From positions 1 to 64,000 of the forward strand of contig DAOUTW010000010.1 in the NCBI GenBank assembly GCA_030668485.1: a DNA stretch of 64,000 nucleotides, given 5' to 3'. Below the pieces are notes generated by a model, which was not told where the DNA came from, searched no databases, and was given only the letters and a program-made list of their open reading frames with translations. The position numbers and the translations under genes were made by a program. Numbering within the stretch: position 1 is the first letter of the stretch; each line of letters starts with the position of its first letter. The DNA comes from Candidatus Zixiibacteriota bacterium (GTDB lineage Bacteria > Zixibacteria > MSB-5A5 > GN15 > JAAZOE01). Below, piece after piece: positions 10,501 to 17,900 of the stretch.

Positions 10501-11668
10501 CTGGACCTTCAACCTCGGCAGTGGCGGCAGCAATACAATGTTCTATCTCGAGGCGTATCGTCCCGCCAATTCCGATGGCGATGATTTTGTCTTCGAGTAT
10601 TCCACCGACGGTTCGACATTCCTGCCGCTGGTTACAGTTGCCAGCGCGACCGAGCAGGTTTACTCGGTCGGCATGCCGGCCCTGACCGGAACGGTTTATG
10701 TCAAAGTTACCGATAATAATCGTTCATGGGGCTTGATATCCCTTGATGCCGTTTATGTCGATGAGATCTATTTCTCCTTCGAATCGGGTCCGACTCCGCC
10801 GGTAGCCGCTTTTGTCGGAACACCGACAAGTGGACAGCCTCCGTTGTCGGTTGCTTTCACCGATCTGTCAACCGGATCTCCCACCTCATGGGATTGGGAC
10901 TTCGGCGATGGCGTCGGTACCTCGACGGCACAAAACCCGGGCTATGTTTATAATGCGGTCGGAAGTTATACCGTTACCCTGACCGTGACCAATGCCTATG
11001 GCTCTGACGCCGAGGTCAAAACCGGGTATATCAATGTCACCGAGGCAGGCAACAATATGTTTGTCTTTGACATGGCCGTCGGTCGGGCCAAATCTGGCCC
11101 GAATTATTACGGCACATGTACAGTGACTATCCATGACGATAATACCAATCCGGTTTCAGGTGCAACGGTTTATGTCACCGCAACCGGACCGACCGGCGGC
11201 AGTTATAATGGTGTCACCGTGGCCGACGGATCGGTTGATTTCCAGACATCTGGAATGAAAAAACCGGTTGGTGAGTGGTGTTTTGAAGTCACGAATGTGA
11301 CCCATGCTACCTTGACCTATGATCCGGGATCGAACAATGTTACCCAGGAATGCGAAAGTGGACCGGTTTACAAGAACGGCGGCGGCGATTTGATGGCGGC
11401 TATTCCGGCCGACTTCAAGATATCGAACCATCCCAACCCGTTCAACCCGTCAACGATACTGGCTTTCGCTCTGCCGAGTGACAGCTATGTCAGATTGGAT
11501 ATCTATAATATCCTGGGGCAGAAGGTTGAGACCCTGGTTGACGAGCATCTCTCGGCGGGCAACTATTCTTATGACTGGGACGGCTCCAAGGTTGCCAGCG
11601 GTATTTATCTTTACCGCCTGACGACCGATCAATTCAGCGCCACGAAGAAGATGGTGCTAATGAAATAA
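7559..11668 (+). CDS. Secreted subtilisin-like protease (S8) with six PKD domains and type IX-like sorting domain
   Basis: 1369 residues. Signal peptide 1-21, then a propeptide with GYAPGELIVQFK (about 40-135). The S8 catalytic domain (about 160-505) shows all three active-site blocks: ALLDSGT (Asp), NGHGTHTAG (His) and GGTSMATPM (Ser). Five PKD domains follow (about 515-925), each with SPTSG/TPTSG...FTD.S...W.WDFGDG...YT..GTYTVTLT. Then come a beta-sandwich module of about 150 residues, a sixth PKD, an Ig-like module and the sorting domain NHPNPFNPST...VRLDIYNILGQKVETL...GIYLYRL ending in KKMVLMK. It should be exported by Sec, cross the outer membrane by a type IX-like route and act as a surface or secreted protease. 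GGAGG precedes the ATG by 7 bases. PKD 3 and 4 are nearly identical in DNA. Confidence 0.93.
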   Translation: MRFRIILLTAILLVLVGSALADQPDVKQITRPENIPSFLGYAPGELIVQFKMPVEQVNATKSLAGYLSLNMFSLDAIAEKYEVTGMRQVFPGAKPTVKNGQAMDLSRYHKIRFDPAADLDEVMNAYLSDPNVESVEKNGMHSMYATPNDGYYDPHQWYHNQVSDHDIDSPEAWDLETGDENLIIALLDSGTRYFHPDLGGVNASISNPGASRGNMWINNAELNGSSGVDDDGNGYVDDWIGWDFIDGVSNCWTGEDCTTEDNDPRDFNGHGTHTAGIMAMLTNDGYGMAGTAGGWGNGSQAVTGNGVKVMVLRNGYSYNYLGQEYGVVMMDASAAAFYYAADNGAQIASCSWGSSNSGGIGAAVDYFLASGGMVFVAAGNGSAEESPDYLNGRGDCISVGATNESDDGASFTTYGTWVDISAPGDNIYSTFHDHTDPNTNYWASMGGTSMATPMTAAVGGLIWSKNPGWTASQVETQLYASADNIDAYLSSKYIGKMGVGRINSYNAVNTGTPPPVAAFVGSPTSGCAPLSVNFTDQSTGDITSWSWNFGDTQTSTAQSPSHSYTSAGTYTVTLTVTGPGGSDDEIKTNYITVNGAPTAGFIGSPTSGTEPLTVNFTDQSTDATGWSWDFGDGVGTSTLQNPNYTYDNAGTYTVTLTATNACGSDQLVRTDYITVNPCVLPTADFTGTPTSGEVPLLVNFTDASTGATSWLWDFGDGVGTSTQQNPGYTYNAAGTYTVTLTATNACGSDQLVRTDYITVTCTPPVAGFSGTPTSGEVPLLVNFTDASTGATSWLWDFGDGVGTSTQQNPGYTYNAAGTYTVTLTATNSCGADDEIKADYITVTCTAPVADFSGTPTSGSAPLTVDFTDLSSNATGWSWDFGDGVGTSTLQNPSYTYTAEGTYTVALTASNSCGSDVATKLDYISVTVPSETKAYAQSEVTALGTTTGSYVNTYASDNSYEAIVEAVSTNHPVKVTSNADHTWTFNLGSGGSNTMFYLEAYRPANSDGDDFVFEYSTDGSTFLPLVTVASATEQVYSVGMPALTGTVYVKVTDNNRSWGLISLDAVYVDEIYFSFESGPTPPVAAFVGTPTSGQPPLSVAFTDLSTGSPTSWDWDFGDGVGTSTAQNPGYVYNAVGSYTVTLTVTNAYGSDAEVKTGYINVTEAGNNMFVFDMAVGRAKSGPNYYGTCTVTIHDDNTNPVSGATVYVTATGPTGGSYNGVTVADGSVDFQTSGMKKPVGEWCFEVTNVTHATLTYDPGSNNVTQECESGPVYKNGGGDLMAAIPADFKISNHPNPFNPSTILAFALPSDSYVRLDIYNILGQKVETLVDEHLSAGNYSYDWDGSKVASGIYLYRLTTDQFSATKKMVLMK
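9615..10039 (+). repeat. Direct repeat of a PKD domain, 249-base period
   Basis: About 175 bases from 9615 recur almost unchanged from 9864 (both run GGAACACCGACATCGGG... to ...CCGTAAC). The linker copies around 9535 and 9787 are also nearly identical. The period is 83 codons, one PKD domain. Confidence 0.8.
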
Positions 11669-11725
11669 CAAGCGCAAGCTTGTTTGGGTGAGAACCCGAC
11701 AGTTAAACTGTCAAACCCAACTCAG

Positions 11726-11757
11726 GGGACAGGGCATCACGCCCTGTCCCTTTTTTT
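11726..11757 (+). terminator. Intrinsic terminator
   Basis: GGGACAGGGC, a 5-base loop and GCCCTGTCCC make a perfect 10-bp stem followed by seven T. It ends the protease transcript. Confidence 0.93.
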
Positions 11758-11790
11758 GTCATGATTATGAATTTCTTTGGTTATCAAGCC

Positions 11791-11819
11791 TTGCCCCAAA
11801 AATAAACATTGAATATATT
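11791..11819 (+). promoter_or_regulatory. Predicted promoter TTGCCC-17-TATATT
   Basis: It lies 90 bases before the ATG of the gene at 11909. The predicted start of transcription falls inside the palindrome at 11818-11838. Confidence 0.55.
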
Positions 11820-11838
11820 GTCTACCAATAGTAGACAA
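11818..11838. promoter_or_regulatory. Operator-like palindrome over the transcription start
   Basis: TTGTCTAC-CAATA-GTAGACAA is a perfect 8-bp inverted repeat with a 5-base spacer. It overlaps the end of the -10 box, where a dimeric repressor would block RNA polymerase. As an RNA hairpin it lacks a T-run, so a terminator is unlikely. Confidence 0.5.
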
Positions 11839-11908
11839 TTTCCAGTTAGATATCACACGCCCGTCGGGATATATCTGTATCGGGCCGTAATTGCGGGAGG
11901 CGACCAAA

Positions 11909-14095
11909 ATGAAAAAGATATTTGTGTTTGGAATTCTGGCTCTGGCTTTGGCTTTATCCCTCACGATTGACGCGACAGCCAAAGGACGATGGGTGGAGCA
12001 TAATCTGGATGATTTCTCAGGGGGGACTTCGCTAAGAGACCGCGATGAAGGCTGCCTGGTTTACACTCGCGACAACTCCGATATCATTTTGATATTCGAT
12101 ATAACACTAGGTGATTGGCTGAAAGTCGATCTGGGAATCACTCAGAGTTTTCAGGATGCAATGACCAAGGGAAATGTTGTTTTCGCCCGGACCGACAGCC
12201 TGCTGTTCGGATACAGTGCCACCCTGCAGGAATGGGATACGCTGACCTTCACCGGCGATTATATGGCTGCCACCACCTATTACACCGAATGTGGCAAAAA
12301 TTTGGCCTGTTTCGTAACGCGTAGCTATATGTATGTCTTCGATGCAAATCTCGGCTACTGGCAGTCCTACGCTTACGGTCTTCCGGCCGAATTCACCGGT
12401 GGTTCCGTGTGGATTGCAGATACTTACGTGGGAATGAAATTTAGTTTACCGTATCCCGGAGAACCGAAAAATGTGGTCTATAGCGGCCTGACGCATAGTT
12501 TCAACCAAATAGAATTGGGTGTGTACCAGCCGACCCCAATTACAGAATACGGCTTCGCCGGGATGTTCAATGTCGGGTACGATAATGAGACATATCGCCT
12601 CGTCGGCTATAGCGCCGTCACCAATCAATTTGATGTCGTGCAATATGTATGCGGCGACAATGAAGCAATTATCAGCCTTACCGGCGCCGGTGCCCTGGCG
12701 GCCGATATGTTCACCACCCAAGTCTATGGATTTCGATATGTTGTTCCGTTTACCTCAGTGACCGCCAACTGGTATGGGTTCGACACTCGACGAGGTACAT
12801 GGGATCATGGGTATCGGTTCGACGACTGGGATATCATCCGTTATTACGGCAATATCCGCCAGGCTGGCCAATTTTCCTATGATATCTCCACCTACACCGA
12901 CGACGAATCGCTTCATTTCCAGTTTTATAGCGGTATCGACGGGGTATACCGGGATTATTCGCCCGGTCTTATTTATAAAAGCACAACTTCAAGCTGGGGC
13001 GGTGGCGGAACCGTTTTCTACGCCCGCGACACACTCAATGCCTGGGGATACGATGTCGCCGGCAACAGAGGCAGTGAGATCAGTTTACCGCTGGCCAAAA
13101 CGGCCAATATATATCGGGGAGAAAATTATGCCACGTTGACCCGATATGAAACCGGTGTCGATACCATGTTTACCTTTTTCTACAACAGCGATGCCAACCG
13201 GTGGACATCGGCTTCCGCGCCCGACTATCATACCACCGACGGAATTGCTCTGGCTCATAGCTACCTTCACAAGGGCGCCACCGATAATGTCGTCGTCTAT
13301 TACTCCGCCTATACCGATTCGATTATCAAGGAAGATTTTCCGGACGATATCTCAGTGTACATCAGAGCGAAAGGTAATATGGCCTGGGCCCGGTCGGACG
13401 GCGGATCGGTTCTGTTCGACGGCCTCCGAGGCGAAGAGTTTTCGTACGGTTTCGATTTTAATAAGAGTTCCATGGGGACTCATACGGCCACCCTGTGCGA
13501 TACCCTGGCCAATATCCTGTATGGATACAGTGCACTCACCGGAAACGAAAGCCAATTGGTGATTGATTTCGATCCCTATTATGTTCTTGATACCGGCTAT
13601 GTCGGATTTATCGAAAATGCGTCTGGCTTAACCAAATGCTACGCCTACAACGGTCTTGGCGACGGTTGGGTGGAATTGATACCGGAAGGGTCGGATGTGA
13701 TGACCTTGGTGGGCACCAAGACGATCCTGGTGGAGCGTTCAGATCGGGTGTATGGCTTCGATCCGGAAGGCGATCCCAGCGATGTTGATGAAGATAATCC
13801 GGTGGCAAATCTGCCGCGCGTTCTGGAGCTGGCTCAGAACCATCCCAACCCGTTTAATCCGGTAACACAGATTGCGTTTACTCTGCCGCGTTCAACCGAT
13901 GTGAGGTTGGATATATTCGATATCCTCGGGCGAAAGGTTGTTACGCTGATAGATGAACACATGGTAGCCGGCGAGCATGAACTCCAATGGGATGGAAAAG
14001 ACAGTGACGGTCAGAATGCGTCGACCGGGATTTACTTCTATCGCATCAGCACCGAAACCGGTATTGCCGCGAAGAAGATGTTGTTGTTGAAATAG
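11909..14095 (+). CDS. Exported protein with type IX-like C-terminal sorting domain, function unknown
   Basis: 728 residues from the ATG at 11909; GGGAGG 8 bases upstream decides this start over a TTG 18 bases earlier. Signal peptide about 1-24 (MKKIFVFGILALALALSLTI). The main body (25-640) has many short blocks rich in Tyr, Trp and Gly with VYGYS/LFGYSATLQ-like turns (VVFARTDSLLFGYSA, NVVYSGLTH, ILYGYSAL), as expected for a beta-propeller built of irregular blades; I recognise no named family. The last 85 residues are a clear sorting domain: LAQNHPNPFNPVTQIAFTLP, then DVRLDIFDILGRKVVTL, GIYFYRIST and a final KKMLLLK. Its promoter carries an operator-like palindrome. It is likely a surface or secreted protein that uses the same export route as the S8 protease upstream. 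Confidence 0.85.
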   Translation: MKKIFVFGILALALALSLTIDATAKGRWVEHNLDDFSGGTSLRDRDEGCLVYTRDNSDIILIFDITLGDWLKVDLGITQSFQDAMTKGNVVFARTDSLLFGYSATLQEWDTLTFTGDYMAATTYYTECGKNLACFVTRSYMYVFDANLGYWQSYAYGLPAEFTGGSVWIADTYVGMKFSLPYPGEPKNVVYSGLTHSFNQIELGVYQPTPITEYGFAGMFNVGYDNETYRLVGYSAVTNQFDVVQYVCGDNEAIISLTGAGALAADMFTTQVYGFRYVVPFTSVTANWYGFDTRRGTWDHGYRFDDWDIIRYYGNIRQAGQFSYDISTYTDDESLHFQFYSGIDGVYRDYSPGLIYKSTTSSWGGGGTVFYARDTLNAWGYDVAGNRGSEISLPLAKTANIYRGENYATLTRYETGVDTMFTFFYNSDANRWTSASAPDYHTTDGIALAHSYLHKGATDNVVVYYSAYTDSIIKEDFPDDISVYIRAKGNMAWARSDGGSVLFDGLRGEEFSYGFDFNKSSMGTHTATLCDTLANILYGYSALTGNESQLVIDFDPYYVLDTGYVGFIENASGLTKCYAYNGLGDGWVELIPEGSDVMTLVGTKTILVERSDRVYGFDPEGDPSDVDEDNPVANLPRVLELAQNHPNPFNPVTQIAFTLPRSTDVRLDIFDILGRKVVTLIDEHMVAGEHELQWDGKDSDGQNASTGIYFYRISTETGIAAKKMLLLK

Positions 14096-14200
14096 CAGGT
14101 GACGGATTTTCGATAAAAGTGTATATGTCGACCGCGAAAATGTGAGTCTGGAGAGGGTTCCTGACGCTTCAGAAATTTAATCTAAATCCCTAACGAGAAG

Positions 14201-14746
14201 TTATGATACTGCATCAGAATATGTAAGCCCATTCATATAATCACCAAATTTCACACGCCAATGCTGCATTGTCCTAACACTTTTCGCCAGAAATAATATG
14301 AGAAATGAGAAAATTAGAGTCAAAGGTGATGTGCGAATCATGTGCCAACCGATAATAAATTGCATTTGCCTAAGGATATCCAAAAACATATATTTTGTTT
14401 CTTTATCTCCTATATTTTTTATGATATTATCTACCTCTTTGGCATATTCCTTCAAAGGCTTCTGATGAGTAATCCCAAATACGAGAATAGTATACGTTAT
14501 TCGAATAAGACTCATATGGTGGGTGAAGCGCAAACTAGAATTTAACATTGCACGAAGCACTTGATATGGAGGTTCGGATCGTTCCAATTTTCCGGATGTT
14601 GCCAAATCGAATACTTGATCTCGCAGCTCAAATAGTTGATGACGTGTGGCATCTATCACATATTGTTGCCAAAGGTGATATAAGAAAGCAAAAGCCAGTG
14701 CAACTGTAATTAACGATACCAGTGCCGTAAAACCGTTGCTAATCAT
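14201..14746 (-). CDS. Small membrane protein, unknown
   Basis: 181 residues with one hydrophobic segment at the N-terminus (about 5-25, ALVSLITVALAFAFLYHLW), a helical middle with charged residues, and a C-terminal hydrophobic stretch (about 140-160, TSPLTLIFSFLILFLAKSV). No family recognised. It starts 3 bases after the stop of the other small membrane protein at 14750-15154, so the two form a two-gene operon. The region is more AT-rich than its neighbours, which fits acquisition from elsewhere. There is no similarity to the dockerin or redox genes around it. Confidence 0.65.
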   Translation of the reverse strand: MISNGFTALVSLITVALAFAFLYHLWQQYVIDATRHQLFELRDQVFDLATSGKLERSEPPYQVLRAMLNSSLRFTHHMSLIRITYTILVFGITHQKPLKEYAKEVDNIIKNIGDKETKYMFLDILRQMQFIIGWHMIRTSPLTLIFSFLILFLAKSVRTMQHWRVKFGDYMNGLTYSDAVS

Positions 14747-14749
14747 AAC

Positions 14750-15154
14750 TTAACCACCTTTCGGCGTGTCGCCCTTCTTCGTAAGCCCACTTGTGGTCCT
14801 TTTTGGGTCTATAATTATCTCCAGATCAGTTATTCTTGCTGCCATATATTTGACTTTGCGCCTTCTTAAATGACTCTGCAATATTCCATAAACAAATCCG
14901 ATGATTGCCACAACCCACGCCCATTTGCAGCCCAAGTCGAGGCCAGACCATAACTTCACCAAGATGGTCGATTCAGCGTCAATATCAAGACTAGTAGATT
15001 GACCACCAATAGCTTCCACGATGTCGGCGGCACTAATGACAAAGAAAATCCAAAAGGTGACCTTAACCGCAAGCTTCAATAAATCGAAAAGCCTGTCACT
15101 AATGGTAACAATCGCGCGTAATGTTTCTGCTCTAGGCAGATGCTTCTCCGCCAT
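14750..15154 (-). CDS. Two-segment membrane protein with conserved-looking basic tail, unknown
   Basis: 134 residues from the ATG at 15154, which has GGGGGA just upstream; a TTG 9 bases further is the alternative. Two hydrophobic segments (about 30-55 and 75-100) flank a short acidic loop. The cytoplasmic tail reads RRRKVKYMAARITDLEIIID and then PKRTTSGLTKKGDTP. Such two-helix proteins with a soluble tail occur as unnamed partners of small membrane proteins; I cannot assign a role. It is first in an operon with the gene at 14201. Confidence 0.65.
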   Translation of the reverse strand: MAEKHLPRAETLRAIVTISDRLFDLLKLAVKVTFWIFFVISAADIVEAIGGQSTSLDIDAESTILVKLWSGLDLGCKWAWVVAIIGFVYGILQSHLRRRKVKYMAARITDLEIIIDPKRTTSGLTKKGDTPKGG

Positions 15155-15360
15155 TTCCCCCAACCCTATAAGATAATACCTTACAATAATTAAAGGGGGA
15201 AATTACATTTTGTCAATCCCAATCTACTACTTTTACGTTTATATCGGTATATTGTTCGAGGTTATTAAGTCTCCCATAATCAAAAAAACTACATCTACAA
15301 ATGACGACAATCCCTTTATTAACCCCAAAGTACTAGCGAAAATGTAAGGAATTTATGTTT

Positions 15361-15407
15361 CGCAGGGTCCTTCCCGCTCGGGTCCGCCTCAGGCGGATGA
15401 CCCTGCG
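15361..15407. repeat. Nested intergenic hairpin element
   Basis: Outer arms CGCAGGGTC / GACCCTGCG (15361-15369 and 15399-15407), inner arms TCCGCC / GGCGGA. The same outer arms with a different inside occur at 37692-37735. Confidence 0.7.
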
Positions 15408-15421
15408 ACACTCTCAAATTT

Positions 15422-16576
15422 TCAGCGAATACTTTCAAAAGCCTGTTTCAAATCGGCGATAAGATCACCGGGGTCCTCAATACCAACCGAAAGACGAACC
15501 AATCCGTCGGTGACGCCATGCTCTTCACGGATTTCTTTCGGGATGGATGAATGTGTCATCAAGGCCGGGTGATTGATCAGCGATTCCACACCGCCCAATG
15601 ATTCGGCCAGGACAAAAACTTCGGTAGCCATCACAAACTTCTTCACAGTATCAAGATCGGCTTTGATCGTAAATGAAATCATGCCGCCCGGAAGAGACAT
15701 CTCATTCTGCAGAGGCTTTCCATCAAATCCCGGAAAATAAATCTTCTCGACCAGATCGACCGTTTTGAGAAATTCAACCACCTTGAGGGCATTGGCCGAA
15801 TGGCGCTCCATGCGGATCGCCAGAGTCTTGATCCCACGCAAAACCAGCCAACTATCGAACGGTCCGGCGGTAGCTCCGACTGCGTATTGATTAAAACGCA
15901 GCTTTTCGGCCAGTTGATCATCGCGCGTCACAACCGCTCCGGCGACAACGTCGCAATGACCGCCAAGATATTTGGTTGCCGAATGATGGACAATATCGGC
16001 GCCCAGTTCCAGTGGACGCTGGATATATGGGGTGGCAAAAGTATTATCAACCGCGGTGATTATGCCATGCTTTTTGGCAATCGCGGAGGCCGCTTTGATA
16101 TTGATCAGTTTCAACAATGGATTTGTCGGCGTTTCAATCCAGAGCAGTTTCGTATTATCCTTGATAGCCTTTTCAAAATCATCCGGATCGGTACCCTCAA
16201 CATAACTGAAACTGATCTGAAAATTGCGCATCAAATTCTCAAAAAGACGATGGGTTCCACCATAGAGATCACTCACCGCAACCACATGATCGCCCGGTCG
16301 GAGAAGATGCAAAATAGCGGTCACCGCCGCCAGCCCCGATGAAAAGAAATAGGCGTGCTTGCCGTTTTCGAGTTCGGCCAGAGTATTTTCCAGCGCCTGA
16401 CGGGTCGGGTTGGACCAGCGAGAATAAACATAACCGGAGTCATCACCGGGAAAATCCATACGATAAGTGGAGCTGGGATAAATCGGGGTCGTAACCGAAC
16501 CGGTGCCGTCCTCCGGAACCCGGCCAAGATGGATCGCCTTGGTGGCGAATTTCTTATCTTTCATATTGTCGCTCAT
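15422..16576 (-). CDS. Cystathionine gamma-lyase / gamma-synthase family PLP enzyme
   Basis: 384 residues, full length for the Cys/Met-metabolism PLP family. The PLP lysine is in SATKYLGGH (Lys202). Other family marks are YSRWSNPTRQALE (about 50-62), SSGLAAVTA (79-87), DLYGGTHRLF (103-112), IETPTNPLL (about 147-155) and DNTFATPY (177-184). Family members catalyse beta/gamma elimination or replacement on cystathionine or homoserine esters. The gene lies 9 bases after a cystathionine beta-synthase-like gene, which favours the reverse transsulfuration role (cystathionine to cysteine, 2-oxobutyrate and ammonia) over methionine synthesis. Sequence alone does not settle lyase against synthase. Confidence 0.9.
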   Translation of the reverse strand: MSDNMKDKKFATKAIHLGRVPEDGTGSVTTPIYPSSTYRMDFPGDDSGYVYSRWSNPTRQALENTLAELENGKHAYFFSSGLAAVTAILHLLRPGDHVVAVSDLYGGTHRLFENLMRNFQISFSYVEGTDPDDFEKAIKDNTKLLWIETPTNPLLKLINIKAASAIAKKHGIITAVDNTFATPYIQRPLELGADIVHHSATKYLGGHCDVVAGAVVTRDDQLAEKLRFNQYAVGATAGPFDSWLVLRGIKTLAIRMERHSANALKVVEFLKTVDLVEKIYFPGFDGKPLQNEMSLPGGMISFTIKADLDTVKKFVMATEVFVLAESLGGVESLINHPALMTHSSIPKEIREEHGVTDGLVRLSVGIEDPGDLIADLKQAFESIR

Positions 16577-16585
16577 GGTTTCTCC

Positions 16586-17617
16586 TCAGTCGATGAATCC
16601 TTTTTCACGCATCCAATCGTCATTGAAAATCTTGCTGATATATTTCAAACCGCTGTCGGGTAAAATAACCACGACAGTTTGATCGACATCCAGTCCTGCG
16701 GCATATTTCAAGGCCACATGAACAGCGGTGCCCGATGACCCCCCGGCGAAGATTCCTTCTTTGCGTGTCAGGTCGCGCGTCGCCAGGAACGACTCCTTGT
16801 CGGTCACCTGGTAAATTTCGTCGATAACCGACATGTCGATACTGGGGCACATCATATCCTCGCCGATACCCTCCACATAATAAGTATGTGGTTCGATCAG
16901 CGTCTGGTCTTTGTGATATTGATAAAAAATAGACCCGACCGGATCGGCAGCGATGACTTTGATGTTGGGATTTTGTTCCTTGAGATAGCGGGCCGATCCC
17001 GAGATAGTACCGCCGGTGCCGATTCCACCGACGAGGACATCGATTTTACCCTCGGTTTGCTTCCATATTTCCGGGCCGGTCAGTTCATAATGAGCCTGGA
17101 TATTGTCGAGGCTGAAATACTGCCCGATATAGAAAGAACCGGGTGTCTCTTGATGAATTTTCTTGGCAACTTCATAATAACTCTCCGGCGATTCAGCCGG
17201 GACCGCCGTCGGGCAGACATGGACTTCGGCGCCAAAGGCTTTCATGGAATCGATTTTTTCCTGCGACATCTTATCGGGAATAGTCAAAATCGCCTTATAA
17301 TCATTGGCGGCGGCAAACATGGCGACCGCGGCGCCGGTATTGCCGGAGGTACCCTCGACGATAGTCGCGCCCGGTTTCAGTTCGCCCTTGGCGATTGCCT
17401 GGTTCAGGATAAAAACTGCCATACGATCTTTGACCGATCCGGTCGGGCTCATAAATTCCAGTTTGACCAGAATATTGGCTTTGATTTCGTTTTCCCCGGT
17501 CATTTTGCGCAATTTGACCAGGGGAGTATTTCCGACCGCCTCGGTGATGGTGTTACAATAGAATTTATCTTTCAATTTTCCTCTTTTCGGTTCGATTTCC
17601 TTACTGCTTTGTAACAT
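16586..17617 (-). CDS. Cystathionine beta-synthase-like PLP enzyme (cysteine synthase fold)
   Basis: 343 residues from the ATG at 17617. Catalytic Lys is in SPTGSVKDRM (Lys63); substrate loop EGTSGNTG (about 103-110), PLP-phosphate loop GGIGTGGTISG (about 195-205) and the late GGSSGTAVHVALKYA are all present. The block HTYYVEGIGEDMMCPSIDMS followed by VIDEIYQVTDKESF is closer to eukaryotic-type cystathionine beta-synthase than to CysK. There are no C-terminal CBS domains, so no S-adenosylmethionine control is expected. With the downstream gamma-lyase it makes a two-gene route from homocysteine plus serine to cysteine. Predicted promoter at 17672-17700. Confidence 0.9.
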   Translation of the reverse strand: MLQSSKEIEPKRGKLKDKFYCNTITEAVGNTPLVKLRKMTGENEIKANILVKLEFMSPTGSVKDRMAVFILNQAIAKGELKPGATIVEGTSGNTGAAVAMFAAANDYKAILTIPDKMSQEKIDSMKAFGAEVHVCPTAVPAESPESYYEVAKKIHQETPGSFYIGQYFSLDNIQAHYELTGPEIWKQTEGKIDVLVGGIGTGGTISGSARYLKEQNPNIKVIAADPVGSIFYQYHKDQTLIEPHTYYVEGIGEDMMCPSIDMSVIDEIYQVTDKESFLATRDLTRKEGIFAGGSSGTAVHVALKYAAGLDVDQTVVVILPDSGLKYISKIFNDDWMREKGFID

Positions 17618-17671
17618 CAATTTTCGGTTTCAGGTTCATAAAAATAGCCGTCAAATACGCATGGGAATGGG

Positions 17672-17700
17672 AAAATAGCAATGACTTGCATTGCAGTCAA
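17672..17700 (-). promoter_or_regulatory. Predicted promoter TTGACT-17-TATTTT
   Basis: Minus strand, 55 bases before the start of the beta-synthase gene; the only good match to the promoter pattern used elsewhere in the window. Confidence 0.5.
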
Positions 17701-17732
17701 GAAGATACTCACCGTTTGCCTATTATGTGGGC

Positions 17733-17860
17733 GGCAGACGTCCCCGTCTGCCCCAAAAGTCGTTTTGCCATCCGGCCTTTTGTTGAGAAGAAAAGATTAT
17801 GGTCTTGATCTTGAGGTATGCCAGGCATCTACATCCCACCCGTGCAAGAGCACGAGTGGG
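17733..17860. repeat. Two intergenic hairpins
   Basis: GGCAGACG-TCCC-CGTCTGCC at 17733-17752 and CCCACCCGTGC...GCACGAGTGGG at 17835-17860, between the convergent-side end of the Memo-AMMECR1 gene and the beta-synthase promoter. Confidence 0.6.
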
Positions 17861-17900
17861 GCACCCTGACTGAATTATTTGAAATTCGCCAGCCTTCCGT

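Noticed and set aside
16886-17614. Plus-strand open frame of 242 codons opposite the cystathionine beta-synthase gene
   Set aside because: Antisense shadow of a highly conserved enzyme gene.
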